Source of the DNA: Oscarella lobularis
Lineage: Eukaryota; Porifera; Homoscleromorpha; Homosclerophorida; Oscarellidae
Length of the DNA stretch: 64,000 nt
Assembly (NCBI RefSeq): GCF_947507565.1
Contig: NC_089194.1
Span: 682,001 to 746,000, forward strand
Direction: 5' to 3'
Shown here: piece by piece, positions 10,101-25,100 of the stretch
How the letters are laid out: each line of letters starts with the position of its first letter
Numbering within the stretch: position 1 is the stretch's first letter
The notes under the pieces: generated by a model
Databases searched by the model: none
What the model was told of the DNA's origin: nothing
Seen by the model: only the letters and a program-made list of their open reading frames with translations
Program-made: the position numbers and the translations under genes

Positions 10101-13100
10101 GAGAGCACAACGCAGAAGACAACTCTCGTTCTGGAGCAGAAAATTGTTCTCGGTCACGTGGTTCTCCAAGGATATGGCCTTTGTCCGTTCGAGTTTGCCT
10201 GCAGAGCGTGCTCATCTTTCATGCGGTGTTTTCGTAGAGAAGTCTTAAAACCAAACCTTTCTTTTGCGTCATCCAAATAACCTTCAATTTTTCCTATAAT
10301 TGCGCCGCAGAAGCACTGGCTAGATTCGTCAGCATTTCCACACTACAGAACCGCAAGATGCTACGCTTATTAAGACAACAAAAATCCTTATGATTACATC
10401 ATCGATGAAGTATTTATGGCCTTCGCAACATTCTAGAAAATAACGAGAAAAAGTAGTACTTCTTGGCAAAGTCATCAAATAAGTACGTATAGAACAAACC
10501 CCGCCACTTTGTTCCAATGTCTCCCCTGACTGCTTGAATAACCATTAAAGCGTCATCATCTGGCATAGTGGGCAAAAAAGCATCCTAAATCACAAACAAC
10601 ATTTCTTAAAAGAACAAACGGAGTTTAAAATATACCTTAAATTGAGAAGGATCATTCATCAAGGTAAATAAAGGCCTTATCAAACTGTCGCTCTGATTTG
10701 ACTGAAGAGCCAGCCAGACATGAAACATTACAGCTGTAGCTGTCATTGTTCGCGCATCTTGACCAGGAGCTGCACGAAAAACCTCAGGAGCACATCTGCC
10801 TGCAAGCTCATTACGAATCAACTGCGCTCCTAATGTTTGAGCCCATTCCGGTACGTCAGAAGCTGACATAAAGTACTCTAATAACATATCATAAACCTAT
10901 GAAAATAGTTATACTCATGACGTAGCACACAACTGGCAATGCAATCTTACTTCCGTACGGAAGTCATCATCGCTACATCTACGCACTGTTAGCTGGCGGT
11001 GCAAGGCCAAAAGAAGATAAACGGTTTTTGAAGAACGGAATAACGTGGACTCCTATATAACATTGCATATTGCGCGAAAAGTATACAGGAATACTGCGGT
11101 GTATACTTTCAAAGCATTTTCTATAGGAAATCTCTTCTCTTGCAAAATTGATTGAGCGGTAGCTCTCCGAAGAACAAAGTATTCTTTTCCAAAGACCAAA
11201 AAATTATCCGGCAAAGCTTCCTCGCTGTTCTGCTGAAACAAAAGTACAAGAATAATATACCGTACTCTAGCGTATTTATATAGCAACGTACAGTCGAGAA
11301 CTCAGAAACAAGATCATCAAGCCATTCTAGACCTGAGATTCCGCTTATCTGAGTCCAAAAATCTGCACCGCGCCTCCAGGTAAGCTGCTTTAGCAAGAAA
11401 AACAATAGCTGCGAATCCTCTGACTTCTTTAGGAGTGATTCGATCAACGAAAATATGTCTTCGAGGCCAGGCGAGATGGCGTCTTGACCAGGCTGGTCAA
11501 GAAAATTAGTTATTTCTTCAGCAACAAAAACCAAGCAGCTTCGTGTCGCTGCAACGGCGTTTAAATACTGAAGACTGTTATGATCTTCTTTAAGATTCTC
11601 CTTTGCAAAAGAAAGTTGCTTTTCGACGAGAGCAGATTTCCGACTTTCAGAGTTCAGAGCAAGAATTGCGCGAAAGATAGAGTCCTAGAGGAAGTCCCGA
11701 AAAAATGATAAAAATGAAGAGACTAATATCTACCTCAACACACTGGATATAGATTACTCCAAAATCAATGGAATCTTTCTGAAAAACATGCCCATAAGAG
11801 TGCTCCAACACATCCTCACGAATACGCTCAAAATACTTTTTCACATACGCTTTAGCTTTATCGTTGCTAAAACAGAGATTACAATCATTGGGATCCAAAG
11901 GACAAACCTAAGCTTAGCAAACCTGTGCTTTAGAACTAGCTGTAAGAAGAAAGTCTTAACGCTGGGCGTAGGCTCTACGGCATTAAGGCGCAAATGTGGA
12001 GACGAATTTAGAGCTCGACACGACGATCCTTGAGGTCTTTGAGTAACGAAGTCCATTAGCAAGCAAACTAAATCGGGTTCAGGATGCTCCGACGAATTTT
12101 CGCTAAACGTGTAAACTGCCACTATCTCCATGAAAAATGACATCAAGCAATGGCATAAAGCAATAAAACGCGAACAATGTTTCCTAGCAGACAAATTTTA
12201 TAACGTGTACATTTGCAAAGTTTCGCTACTTACGACAGCTGAGAAGAGACCGCAAGCTGAAAATCGCTGCTGAGTTCACTCTCGCAAAGAGGACAGTTAG
12301 CGCTGTGCAGGTTCAATTTAGCGATCCTTTCGGGGTCCATCCACTGCCTGATGCAGGAGAGGCAATAAACATGCCGACATGGCAATTTGACCGGATCTCT
12401 CCATGGCTCATGACAAATGGCGCATTCCTTTCCCGAAGAACTATAGAAACACGTAAAGCCAGAAGTACACAATCGATTACAGTTCGTCCTAATTACCCAA
12501 TTGTTTTTTCCGACAACTCATTGCAAGTTTCATTAATAAACTTCACAATCAGCGTCATTGTTTTAAATGACTTAAAGTCGGGTTCATCGTCAAAGATCTA
12601 ACAAAACTACCATAATATATACTTAGCATGAAACAGCTCAACCTACTGAAGCCAGTTTTTCACCGGCTATCCTTAAAAACTTGCTTTCTCCAAAGTCAGT
12701 GAAACTAGTGTGCTCATAAAACAACCAAACAGCTAGAATTTTTGTCCACAAAAACCTAAGTGAGACAAAAAGGTTATTTTAGCGTCAATCAGAGTTAAAA
12801 GCAACCGAGCCGTGCGTCGCAAAGATGCTCGCCGAGAAAGAGAGGTTTCCTTTTCGAGCAAGGCGAGACAAGCTTCTACGTGAGGCTTTCCCTTTCGCAC
12901 TTTCTGAAGCCATTCAAGTTTATGTCGCTTGCCGCTGACATGGGAAAGCGAAGACTGAAGCCTCTTTAAAAACTCAGTAAGGGCAATCAAGTCTAACGTC
13001 TATAAACACAAAATACAACGCAGTTTTATAAACCTGTATGAGAAATACCATTTCAGAGTGCCCTTGAAATTGATCGTCCGAAAGCGAATCCAAGAATCCG

Positions 13101-16100
13101 TCATCTAACTGAACTAGAGCTACAAAATTGGACAAGCGAGATTTGATGAAGTCATGTGCGACATGAACAGCCGAGACAGTCAGCTTTTCAAAAACAATGT
13201 CTTTTTCACCGGTTAGAGGATCAACTCCAACGTTGGGATCAGCAGCTATTTCTTTAAAACCTGCGATTATCGCAGAGGAAACAAGCTAAAATTATTAGTT
13301 TTTTAAACTCAGAGAACGACTTTTATTGACACATACATTAAAATCTCTTTTTCCTCTTGGCTTGTATACCATATGTACGTAGTCATGAAGATATCTCTCA
13401 GCTAATTCATTATCTTCTGCAGCTTTTTCAGCATAATCTATGACTTTTCCCAATTTCGATTTCTCCACCAGCTCATGAAGATGGTCAATAGTTAGAGTTC
13501 CCCTCTCGTCTACAATATACAAGTAAGTACAGCAGCAGCGTTCCACTGCCCGTATGAGACATACCTGCCACCAATCGTGCCGTTACTGCATACTCGTTAA
13601 TTTGATCTTTTACTAAACTTGAAAAAGGAAACTGAGCGTTAAAAATGTGACCTTGAAATCCCGATCCTTTGACTACAACTCGCTGTTGAAACTGTCGTTC
13701 TCGAGACGTCAAGAAGCCATCGTAAGTTGCCAATTGGGGGCACAAAAGAAAGACGTCAGTCCAGAACTTTGTCCGCCAGTTGGTTGTCCCGTCCACCGCT
13801 TCTTTGAGCAAACTTAAATTTGAGTCGACGGAAAGAAACGCAATAACTTCGGCAAAAAGGGGCGTTGCAACAGTTAAAACTTTAAGCCAAAGAGAATTCC
13901 GGAACGTTCCACCTGCTTGCAAGCTGCTTTGACAAAGAGCTTCAAAGTTAACCCAATCTTGACCGCAATTTGGAGACTCTTGCTCTCTTGCGATAATAAG
14001 ATCAATTACAGTCCTCTCAAGTCCCTCGAAAAAACCTGGAACTACGCCAGGAGAACCTTCTTTGTCGGGAAGAAGTTGAAGAAGAAGGCCCAGTCGCTTG
14101 CTAGCAGAGTCAGCAGGAGCATTAAACGGATCGTCTAGACGACTTGTAGCGGCATGAACACAAGAACGAAAGAGATGCCAGGAACTGATAACAGGATCAG
14201 GCATAAGCCTGTAGCCGTGTTCAAAATCCGCCTCTCGCTCAGTTCGCTCAGCGCCAAGGAGGGTGCTCATTCTCTTTCCTTGTACAGCAGTAACAGACAA
14301 CTTCCTGAGGTGCTTGGCAGGCATCAAGTCGTCAATGTGAACTTGGGTCCAGGCGCCGCCGTGAAATCCTCTGAAGCACTCTCGGACAACACGAGAAAGA
14401 TGGACAATGAAAACAACGTGCTTGCTAAGTCGGATTTTGACGTTCTTGAAAGCGTTTCTTTTCTCCTCTTGAACCAAGTAACGAGCACAAGCTGCCAATT
14501 CGCCCTGCACGTCTTCAGATTCAACGAAGACCAAGAGAACACGAAAGTTGACTTGTCCTGACGATTTATAAAAACGTCTAATGCAAGAACGAAACTGCTT
14601 TTCAGTGTCAAACTGTTGCAATGAAATAAAATCTGTCAACATTTCTATAGCTTGTGCAACCTCTGAAACACTTTCACGAGACAGGAACCTCGAATGAGTC
14701 GTCACCTGAGTGAGAGAATCTTCGTCTATGTGAGCAAATTTTGACCTCAGATAATCTGCGAGAGAAGAATGACATTGTTGTTCAAAGTAACCGCTCCACA
14801 AGTCGAACGCCTCTGCCTTCAAGCGAGACACTGGGAGACGAATAACCGCATCGGGCGCCGCCGATTGCAGGAGTACTTGTTTCGCTTCTTTAAGAACACG
14901 TCCCTCCCAAAGAGAACTATCGCTGGTCCTCTTTTGTGTCTCTAATAATCGACAAACTCGTAAAATAATAGTGGCTGGCGCTTCCGGATGATAACCAATG
15001 AAAACATCACTTGGTGTGAACAAACTTTGAGAATTCTGGCTCTGACTGTAGACGAATGGCTTCCGTACTCCAGCGAAAGCTTCGGCCCACTTTTCTAGCG
15101 CCTTAAGAACAATCTCCTCTCTTTTGCACAATATTGAAGATATGCTGAGACAGTGCTTTTCCATGCGGTTAATTAGTGGCGTTGGAAATTTGTTATATAC
15201 AGCATCTCTATCTGCAATGAGAATAAGGCGAAAATTTAGGTGGACGAGACACTTCACACGATGACTTCCTAGTCCAAGATCCACAAAACGAAGACCTCCA
15301 TGATTTACGTAGTATTGATTAAGAGCGTCATAAAGGCTTTCGTACGTCTTGTCCAGATTAAGAAGAACCACTGTTTTGCCAGTTGCCATGCAGACTTTGA
15401 CTCGGTTGATGTTTCGACACACTTGGGTGTACTCCTGATCCTTCGGAAAACTGCTGCCAAACAATATAACTGCATCATCTTCAGGACCTAAAATGTGCTC
15501 TTGAAAAATAGTCAAAGCTGCATAATTTTCCGTCAGCAGTAACAGATACCGACTCTCGCATTCAAAAATTCCACCCCCACGTAAGTTCTCCTGTATAAGA
15601 CTCGAAGGGCTGTTTTCGATTTCATCTGTAGGATTGTCTTCTTCAAGTATGCCACCAATGTGCCGAAGAAAAATATCAACGCAATCAACTCCTTCTAATC
15701 CACCGAAGTTGCGGCTTACAGCATGTACCATCTGACCACGTGTAGGCTCTCTTCCTATCCTTTTGCAAAGAGAGACGACCATCTTAACAAGACTAAACAG
15801 ACGCGAAAAGTTCAATTTTTACATCAATAACGACGGACGGGACGTACCTGTAGAAGTCTCGCAGACCAAAAAAGTCTTTTTTGCAATCAGCCGCGCAAAT
15901 CTCTAAATAGGCCTTGGCCATTCCTGGTATAAGCCTATCCAAAGAAAGGACCACATCATCCGTTTCGCATATTCCCCGAGCACTGACAACAAGTTCTTCA
16001 CTGGTTGGGGTCCCTCTTTGCACGAAAATCCCTCTATTCATCTTCGCTGGATCAAGAGCCCAGTTCGAAATTCCGACAAACGCCACACGATTGGAGTTGC

Positions 16101-19100
16101 CAAAATCAGGGACATGATCCTCATCAAAATCCGCTCCTACTGAGCCATCATCAAGCAACGGATGAAGAGCTTTCAGAGGAAGGCGAGGAGAGTCTTCTGC
16201 CAATCCAACTTCATCCAAAACAACACAAGCCACAAACCGGTTGCAATCGCTTTCCTTCTGCATTTTCTGGCATTGGTCAAATGATCCAATAATTCCTTCC
16301 GCAGTCGAAAGAGGGCTGCATTGGTAAGAGACCATGTGAAGCTGCTTGAAGAGCTTGAACAACGGGCTAGTGGACATTTCACCGGTCATTGCTGTCTTCA
16401 GGACATCCTTTGCAAGAGACTTCGAACTGCCAGGCTTTCCCACCAGAAACAGGGGAATTCTTAAATCTATACACACCACCATCATGAAAACGTTTTCTTT
16501 AAGAGCATGATTGCGACCAATATTTGGAGGAAGCTTCAACTCGTTCAAAAAAACAGATTGGCAGTAGTCGATTTCGTTTTGGAGCTGCCTCCAACTCTCT
16601 ATTACTTGGCAAGGATTCCTAAACAACTTGCTTATCTGTCTCAGGTAGTCTTCACGGCTTCTAAGTCTTACATAATAATTCACTCCCAAAGCTAAAACCA
16701 GTGACCGAGTAAGTGAATTAAAAGCGGTGTGAAATCTTCTATCGTCTTCTTCGTACTGTTTCTGCATTGAATTTTCCAGCACGGCATGAAGCCTATAGAA
16801 CCAAACCATCACGGTCATTGTCCTTTCCACATCTCTCAAACTTACAAAGCTGCATTCGTCATTGCAAGAACGCATATAGTTTTGCGAAGCAGTAATAACA
16901 TCAGCAATAACATCAATAAGTGAGTTCAAGTCTGAACACGAAGCCTTAAAATTTGAGGCAAATCTTTGCACAATCAAGAGTATATACTTCCTCTCTGCCG
17001 CAGGTTTTAGCTTTCCAAAATCCCAAAGAAGAGCTTTCAAACTTTCAGGAAGAGAGTGAACCCTGTAGACCAAGTGCCGTAAAGGAATATTTCCGAGGCG
17101 ATCGTGCGTGCTTCCTGTTCCAACATGATATCCCAAACCAGCGGAGTCCAATTTCTTGATCATTTCTTCAGTGTGCTTTCTGTATGGGTTGCAAGCAGCT
17201 ATTACATGAAGTGTTGAACCAAGGCCGTATATTTTTCGCCCGTTGACCCGCTTGTCACACATTATTTCTTTGATTAATCCAACTGCCTCTGTGGTATTTG
17301 CCTCATCGAAAAACAAGACTGTTTCGATTCCCAGTTCATCGTTTTTCTTTGCTCTTTCCTCTGCCTTTTCAACGGATCGCACTATCTCTTTTCGCGTAAT
17401 GCCACCGTGTACTCTTACTAAGAGCATGTCCTTTGTTTTTGGACTTCTATGTTCACCTGAGAAGCTAGCCAGATCCGAAGCACTAGTGTTCGATGACGAA
17501 TTTTGACCTTGCAATTCCGAACTCAATCTTTCGCTTGAGCGCGGGCTGAAAGATTGATTCACTAGCGGCATTTCGTCAATCTCGTCTAGTGCTTCGATCT
17601 CGCCTGTACTCTCGCTGTGGAATACGTCTTCCATTGCCTCGATTCGGTCTTCGTCATTCACGTCTTCGCTTGCTTCTCTTTCGCTTGATTGTGGTTTGAA
17701 AGGAGAACTCACCAGTGGCATTTCCTCAATTTTAAATAAACTCTCGCTGTGGATTTCCATGAAATCGCTGCTTGCTTCTTCGCTAGCTGCACTTTCTTCT
17801 ATATCGTAATCTTCGTCTTCTCCGTCTACGCATTCTACTTCTTCTATCTTTTCGTGAACTCCTTCAGATGCTATCGCTTTTGCCTCAGCGACGCCGTTTT
17901 TCTCCGTTTGGCGCGAAGTGTCTCCTAACGAGCAAAGATATTTGATCAACCGGGTTTTTCCGCACCCGGTTTCTCCCATGATTACTACAGGAATTCCACA
18001 TCTAAATCGCATTTCAATGGCTAGCATCTTGATAACGTTGTCAAGCGTAAGTTCGTATGTTGGATCAGGATCGTTGACGTTTTCTATTCCCATAACCTGG
18101 CACAGTAGTTCAATTTTTTTGGCTTTCTTCAAATGCTCGCCGTCTTCCTGCAAACGAAATCCTTGAGTATATAGAGCTGTGCTAAGATTACGAGACATAA
18201 CTCGTTCTCCTTCATCCTTAGTTTCGGGATTAATTAGCCATCCAGCTCTAGTAACTTGAAAACCAACAAAAGTGACAGAATGCCTGTCTTTGTTGAAAAA
18301 AATGTAGGGATGAAGCGTTTCCTCCCATCTTCTACGCCTCTCATACTGAAGTAGGTCCCCCGGATTAATTACAGACTTAATAGAAGGAGTAGAAAAGTCC
18401 CGTGACATTTTGATGGCAAGTTTCATTACAAAATTTTTGAAGCCTGGCAGATCATCGCCGTAAGCCTCCGGCCGACAGAAATCATTTTCTTCACAAACTT
18501 TTAGTTGGTAACTCAAAAACTTTACAAAATGGTCGACTACTGCCCAAGATGGGTCGGACTGATCAGGGATGCTCTCAATAAGAGTTTTAAGACAATGAAG
18601 AACATTTCCCTCAATGAGATTTGGATCAAAAGTAAATAAAGTGAGATCTTCTCGTTTGCTGAATCGAGAAAGATACTGAAAAGCACGTTGAAAGTGGGAA
18701 TTCGTCAATTGACTACACACTAGTCTGCTTCTTTCTCCAGATTCAAGAACTTCTAACGGAGTACGGCACAACGTTGCTGGTAAAACGTACTGAAAGAGAA
18801 CACGCTTCGGCCGGTCGATAGAAGACTTTTTCAGCAAATTATCTTGAACATCAGGCCAGGTTAATTCGAGGACGCACATGTCTACTGGTCTTCGGTGCCA
18901 CACGCGCCCTTTTGAATCAGTTAAACATCCAAGAAAAAGTAGATTAAACAAAAAGTCTTCAATTCCGTGTATGACGGAAGGAGAGATGTCTAAGTGAATC
19001 AGTCTTGAAAGGGCTAGTCCAGGATGAGGATAGGCCGTTTCCAAAATTTCAAATATTCCGTCAACATCAACAGATGGCTCATGAAGGGGCAAAATAATTT

Positions 19101-22100
19101 TTGTTATAGGGTGTTTGTCAACTGAAGCGAGGGACTTTATGCTTAACGCTTCCTTGTTATTACGCAAAAGAGAAAGTCTCTGCTCCATGCCAGCAACAGC
19201 AAGACTTTTGCCAACACCTGATCGAAGGGAATAAATTACCCTAACGCAAGATTTTTCCTCATCCAACTCTTCCGCCGCTGGAGTCCATTTCGTATGAGTT
19301 CGGGCAGGCGATTTCAAATTTTTTGCTTTTTCAGGACCAAGCTGGAACTGTTGAAGAAGGTATCCTTTCACATGTTCGTACGACGGACAAGGAAGTGGAT
19401 GTCTTCTGTAGCGATCAAAAGCTGAGACTAAATAGTTTTCACAACAAGATACTATTACAAGCTGATACCGCTGTTCACCACGAGACGCAGCCTCTCGATT
19501 AAGTTCAAAGAGTTGATCAACGGCATTTCTGCAAACTTCGTAGGAGAGACGATCTACGGCAGCTAAGCAGAATATGTGGTGAAACGGATCTTTTAAAGCT
19601 CGTCGCCAAAATATAACAACATCCTCATCAGTTGTGCCAGCAGAACAAAGCAGCACCTCGTGAGAAAGAGGCAGCTCACTGTTCATGTATAGACGCACAA
19701 CAGTCCAGTAAAGTTCTGCTTCGGAAACAACAACAAGATTTGGCTCTCCAATAGTAAAATGATCAGTAGGAAACGACCTGCGTGGTCGTTTTCCGTACGT
19801 TTTTGATAGGCGCAAAAGTACCTTGCCGAGACAGTTCAGTGAAAGATAGTCTTCATTATCAACATTGAAAACCGGTGAGTCGTCCTCCTTAAGTGATAAA
19901 GGAGCCTCTTTAAATTCCGATGAATGAGAGGTCATGGTGGTCTCCGAAAGGTCGTAATTTTCCATGCCAGGAAGAGACGCGAGATCAACTTCTGAGAAAG
20001 AGTCTTCATCGTACCCGGAAAAAGAAATAGAACGATTCGTATCTCGCATCCGTCGCGGAGCTAACACTTCTTTCATCGCTGATTTAATGTTACCTTCTTG
20101 AACACTTGGCTTGATGCAAGCAAGCAAACTATAGATTGAAATGTCCAAGTCTTCATTAGGCGCACTTTTGGCCAGTTTCCCCAAACGCTCCGACAATTTA
20201 AGCAATTGAACAGTTGTAAAATAGTTCAGATAGTAGTATTTAGAACGTAAAACCGTCATTCTCTCCCGCGACTCCTCTAAATCCTTCTCCATTGCTTTTT
20301 CTTCTTCATCAAGTGATTGTTTAAGATCTCTGAATCTGACTAAAACCTTTTCTTCTGAGTCACTTTCGCCATTCGTGTTAGGTGAAACACAGTCAAAGAC
20401 CTTCTCCTCTCTAGTCAGGTACTTCACGTGTCCAGATTTACATAACTCCACAAAAAGAGAAGTTAGCCTAAGAACCTTTTTAAGAACAGAACTGAAATAC
20501 GTTAGTTCGCTTTGGCGTTCACTGCTGTGACCCGAAATTAGTATAAGCTTGCTTTGAAGGTCCTGCAAGTCACTAAGATAAAGTATTCTCTCATTTGCAC
20601 TTAACGATGCTCTTAACTTTAGTCTCAAACATTCAGCGTCATCCAATGGAACCTCTTTATATGACTGACAACCAATAACATACTGTCCTCGAAAATTGAT
20701 GGATTCGACTTGAGAAAAAGACGATTTTTCAACGGAACCCAGTGACTTTTTAATGACTTTAAAATTTTCAAGATATTTTTCAGAGTCTTTCCACTTCTGA
20801 GGAAACAGTTTATCCTGCTCAAGTCTTGAGAATACTCTTCGGCAGGCAGAAAGGAAATCCTCAAAATTGTCAAATTTCAGTTCAGTTTCCGATTGAGGGC
20901 CAAAAAGGAAAGGAGAAAATCCACCACAGGCAGCACGAAGGCTAGCGAGTTTTGTTGTTTCAAAATCTCCTTCAGCTGTCGTAGCAGCTAACTCAACAAA
21001 TGTTTCCAATTCTTTCCACTCTGCATATAAATACAACGAAAAATGTTAGCACGCTCAGTATACCTAACGCAAAATGTGAGTACCTCCTATTTCTTGTCTC
21101 ACCCACTGAGACAGCGAACGACACTCAGAAAACGTATGCAAACACGTGATCTCATTACTCTTCATCTGAGCCAGAAACTGCTGTGCAGAAGAGAGAGCAC
21201 CACCGATAAAATCCTCTGCCAAAGGTCTTTGAGCATGTTTGGAAGAATCCTATAGATTTCCATGAACAAAAGGAATTAAGCACAATAAATACGGCAAACA
21301 TACCAGTTCACAAATTTTCGAAACACTTGAGAGAAGAGGAACTTCAAGTACTTCACATAGGCGTTTGACTGCCCTGGCAGCTTCTATTGCGCCGCAAAGC
21401 TTTCGGTAAAAGAGAATCTGCTGACATCTGGCGTCCAACCACAGTTCATCCTGTGTTCCGTGTAAAGGCACTTGACAAAAAATTCTCAACTCATTTTTTA
21501 GCTTCAGTTCATTATTGAAGACGTCTCCGTCAATAAAATATTGCCTTACAGAAGCAGCAGTGATGCTGCCATTTCTTAGACGTTCACTCACGCCTTTCCA
21601 ACATTCAATAACAGGAGTTACTAGAAGTCCCATTGTCTCTTGCTCAGAGGAAAGACTAGGAAGTTCGGGCACGCTGTCTCCTCGGTTAGCTGCAACACCT
21701 TTTAGATGTGAACGAAAAAGTCGGAGAAATAGCCTGCTTTTCTTTAGGTTGTACAAAGAAGTGACTAAATCTTCAGTTTCATCGGAAAGACGGAAATGCA
21801 CGACTTTCAAAGTGGCCCCGCTTCTTGAAACTACCTTGCTGATCTGAGAATCCTGCAAGTCATCACCACAAAGTCTTTTAAGCCCGTCAATAAACTCTAG
21901 AAAAAACAGCGGTAAAAAGAAATTACCACTTCCTTGGTTCGTCCAGAATACCTGAATTTAAATTCATGTTCTGGCATTGAATGACGAGGTCAGAAATTTC
22001 ACGCCTCTTCAGTTCTAGAGCCTCTAATTCTTGAAGGCGATCTTCTACAGCTCGTGACACCGTTTTTGTTTCGTTCTTTCCCAGAAAGTCTTTTGAAATA

Positions 22101-25100
22101 CTTTCGCACAGATCGAAAAACTTCCTCTTTTCTTTAGCAACAAGACGAATGTCTGAAACTGTTACTTCACCGAAAATGACTTTATCCGCGCATTCGACCA
22201 ACACTTTTCTAGCTATAACGATTGTCTGACATAGCTTCTTGTCTTCGCTAAGACGCGCTTCTAAAACACAGAAGCAGATCCACATATAAAAAAACGGATG
22301 CCCCTTTTTCCGCAGTACCTGAAAGTCTAAGACAAGAAATCCAAAGTGACCAGTGGCTAAAAAAACTGCGCAGCCACTGTTCAGAAGGAGAACTTAGTTT
22401 TGGTGCTTCTTTATCTACAATCTGTCTAAGCATCGCTCGCGCAAGTGTCCAGTTTTTTTCACTGCTCTCGAAAAGGCGAATAATGCTGCTATCAGCAAAG
22501 CCCCCTTTCTCCTACGTGTTCATTATTGCTAAAGAGTAAGAATGACTGGATTATCACATATCTTACGCAAGTTAAAGCTTCCAAAGCTTCTTCAAGAAAG
22601 CTCTTTAAAAAGCAACTTAGTTTATGATGTAGCGGAATGTCTTCGCCGACGCTGAGGACTGCGTCTAGTTTTATTAAGTTGTCTAAGTCCTGGGCATGCA
22701 AAGTCAAAGGTTATGTTACAGAAAATACATAATATTTACCCCAGACCTGCCGCTGCCTTAGGTGAACATTAAAGTCAGAAATAAGACAATCTGTCCAAAG
22801 ATCGTACAGGTCAGGACACAAGATGTTGGCCTTTAGAATAACTGCTGCGCGAAGCTGCCAATAAAGCAACCTGAGTGCCTAGCCAGAATTAGTTACCGCC
22901 ACTAACCTTTACGTCCGCAACAAAAGACTCTTTCTGTTCTTCAAACAACTTCTTCCACGTAACCGAAATAATCCAATCAGAGGCAACATGAGAAATATGC
23001 TCAATACGATGTCGCAGCTCCTCGCCATCACGGAAGAGCTGAAGTCCACTCAAAAGTCGAAAATACTCAATCACAAGGTCTAATAAAGTTTCAAAAAGGC
23101 CTTCACAAACATCCTTTCGTTGCCAAAGAGTCAAGCAAAGGTGCGTCAAAGCTTCAAGACCATCTTTTAAAAATAGAGAACTTTCTTCTGGAGTAAAATT
23201 CCTAAATTGCGTAGTAATGAATACTAAAACTGAGACAGTGAAAATATACTTGTGCGAGCTTGAAAGCCTTTTTCTTAATGCAAGAAGAATTTCTCTGATG
23301 TGAGTAATCTAAGTAAACAGAAAGGTTATAGGGCTTTAGCACAGGAAGCAAAAAGAACAAACAAAACACTAACTGGTTCCATGTCTCGCGTTCCACTTCC
23401 ACGTCCGAGAACGTGCTTAGTCTTATTAACCAGCACAACAAGAATTTCATACGGCTGAGAATCGTCAACCCAAAATACCAAGTATTTCAGTGGGCAGACA
23501 AAAAGAATTGTTCTTATGAAAACTCTGTCCAAGGCTAAAAGAGGAATTATCAACATCTTGAAATCGTCGTCAAAGCAAATTCGATCACTAAACGTAACAG
23601 CTTAAACAAAGAGCCGCAAGAATTCAAAGCTTACGTTTTCTTGATTTCCTTCGCAAATAACTCTGCGTATTTCCAAACGTCTTTTGGTATAAAATACCAT
23701 TCCATTTTTGTCCAATCGGAAAAACGCACAAAGCCGTAGGGCAAGATCGACTCTGTTAGCAAATGAATTAATGGCATTGCAATCAGCCAGTTAGTAAAAT
23801 TCGACTTTGAGCTGGCACGTTTCAGAAGTACGTCGAAAATCAAAGAAATCGCCAATATTACCTCCCTAAAAGGTTAATAATAGCGTAAAATATTTCAGAA
23901 AATGCTGTAAGACCTCTTGTCTTCGAAGTTTTGACATATTACGTCATAGGAAGCACAGGATGCGTTTTTCACATCCGGATATAAGTTCAAAGAAACAGCA
24001 AGAGCCTCAAAGTCACCGACGTCGAGCTGATCTTGAATTTTATAGTGAAAAATTAAAACAGCTATTGCAAGTGATGACACTGCTTTATCTGCCGTCGCAT
24101 CAAAGCTGGTAGAACTTTCTTTTTTAAGGTGATCAATTTTTGGTTTCACGATATCCGCAAGAACCTATAAAAAAAAGAAGATTGATGGGCACCTGCTCCG
24201 TTTTAGTAAAAAAATCACATTTTACCTTTTCTATGGTGACTCCTTTACGCTTGCTTTTTCGAGAATCTCCTACGGTACAGACGCTCTCAAGCTGAGTAAC
24301 TACGTCGTAAAACTGATAAAGAGCGTCTCTGGCTAGCATTTTAACGCTGCCGGTAGGAGAAAAGCCCGTCCAATTTGGAATCATGGCTTTTATAGCCAAG
24401 GCGCGGCCATCTAATGCTCGGGTGTCAGATAAAACAAATGACTTGATCCAAGAAAAGGTATTTTGATCTTTACGAATCACGTGGTCATACTTGGCGTAGT
24501 CTAAAAAAACAATAATAAGATACGCCGCCGAAGAATATTAGTAAACGTAAACCTTTAGAATTAAGCGGAACATGCAACACTCGCGGCCGTTCCCCTTTCC
24601 TCTTGCTAAAAATGAATTCTCTAAAAACGTCGTTTCTTTCGTTGGTAAATTTGTATTCGTAGGGAATGCTTTTATCAACAAGGCTCTCCGGCAGATAATA
24701 CTGGCCGATCAGAAGAGCCATATGTCCTTCATGTAGACGGCTAAATTATGGTTATAGAAACGTGATTCCGAATAGCGCAGAAACGAACCACTTACAAAGA
24801 ACGCTCAAATGCCATTTTGACACGGTTCGGCGGCTTATTCGCAATCGATAGTTCAATAAAAATGTGTCTGGTTGCATCACTTCTAGCGCTGTAGCCCCCC
24901 CATTCAGAAGGATCAACTAACGCGTGAAAAGTAACCAAGACATTATCAACCGACCTATAAAGTTAAAGAGGTACGAATGTGCATTAATAGCTGACACCGA
25001 ATTGGACATACGTTTCCCGCTCCGGCTGCACATCGACTGGCTCTTGGGCCATGAAAAACACTTCAGAAGAATCGTCGTCAATACCCTGACGAGCCTCCTC

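Noticed and set aside
13917-14561. Plus-strand ORFs inside RNF213-like gene A
   Set aside because: They are antisense shadows of a strongly conserved AAA exon on the minus strand.
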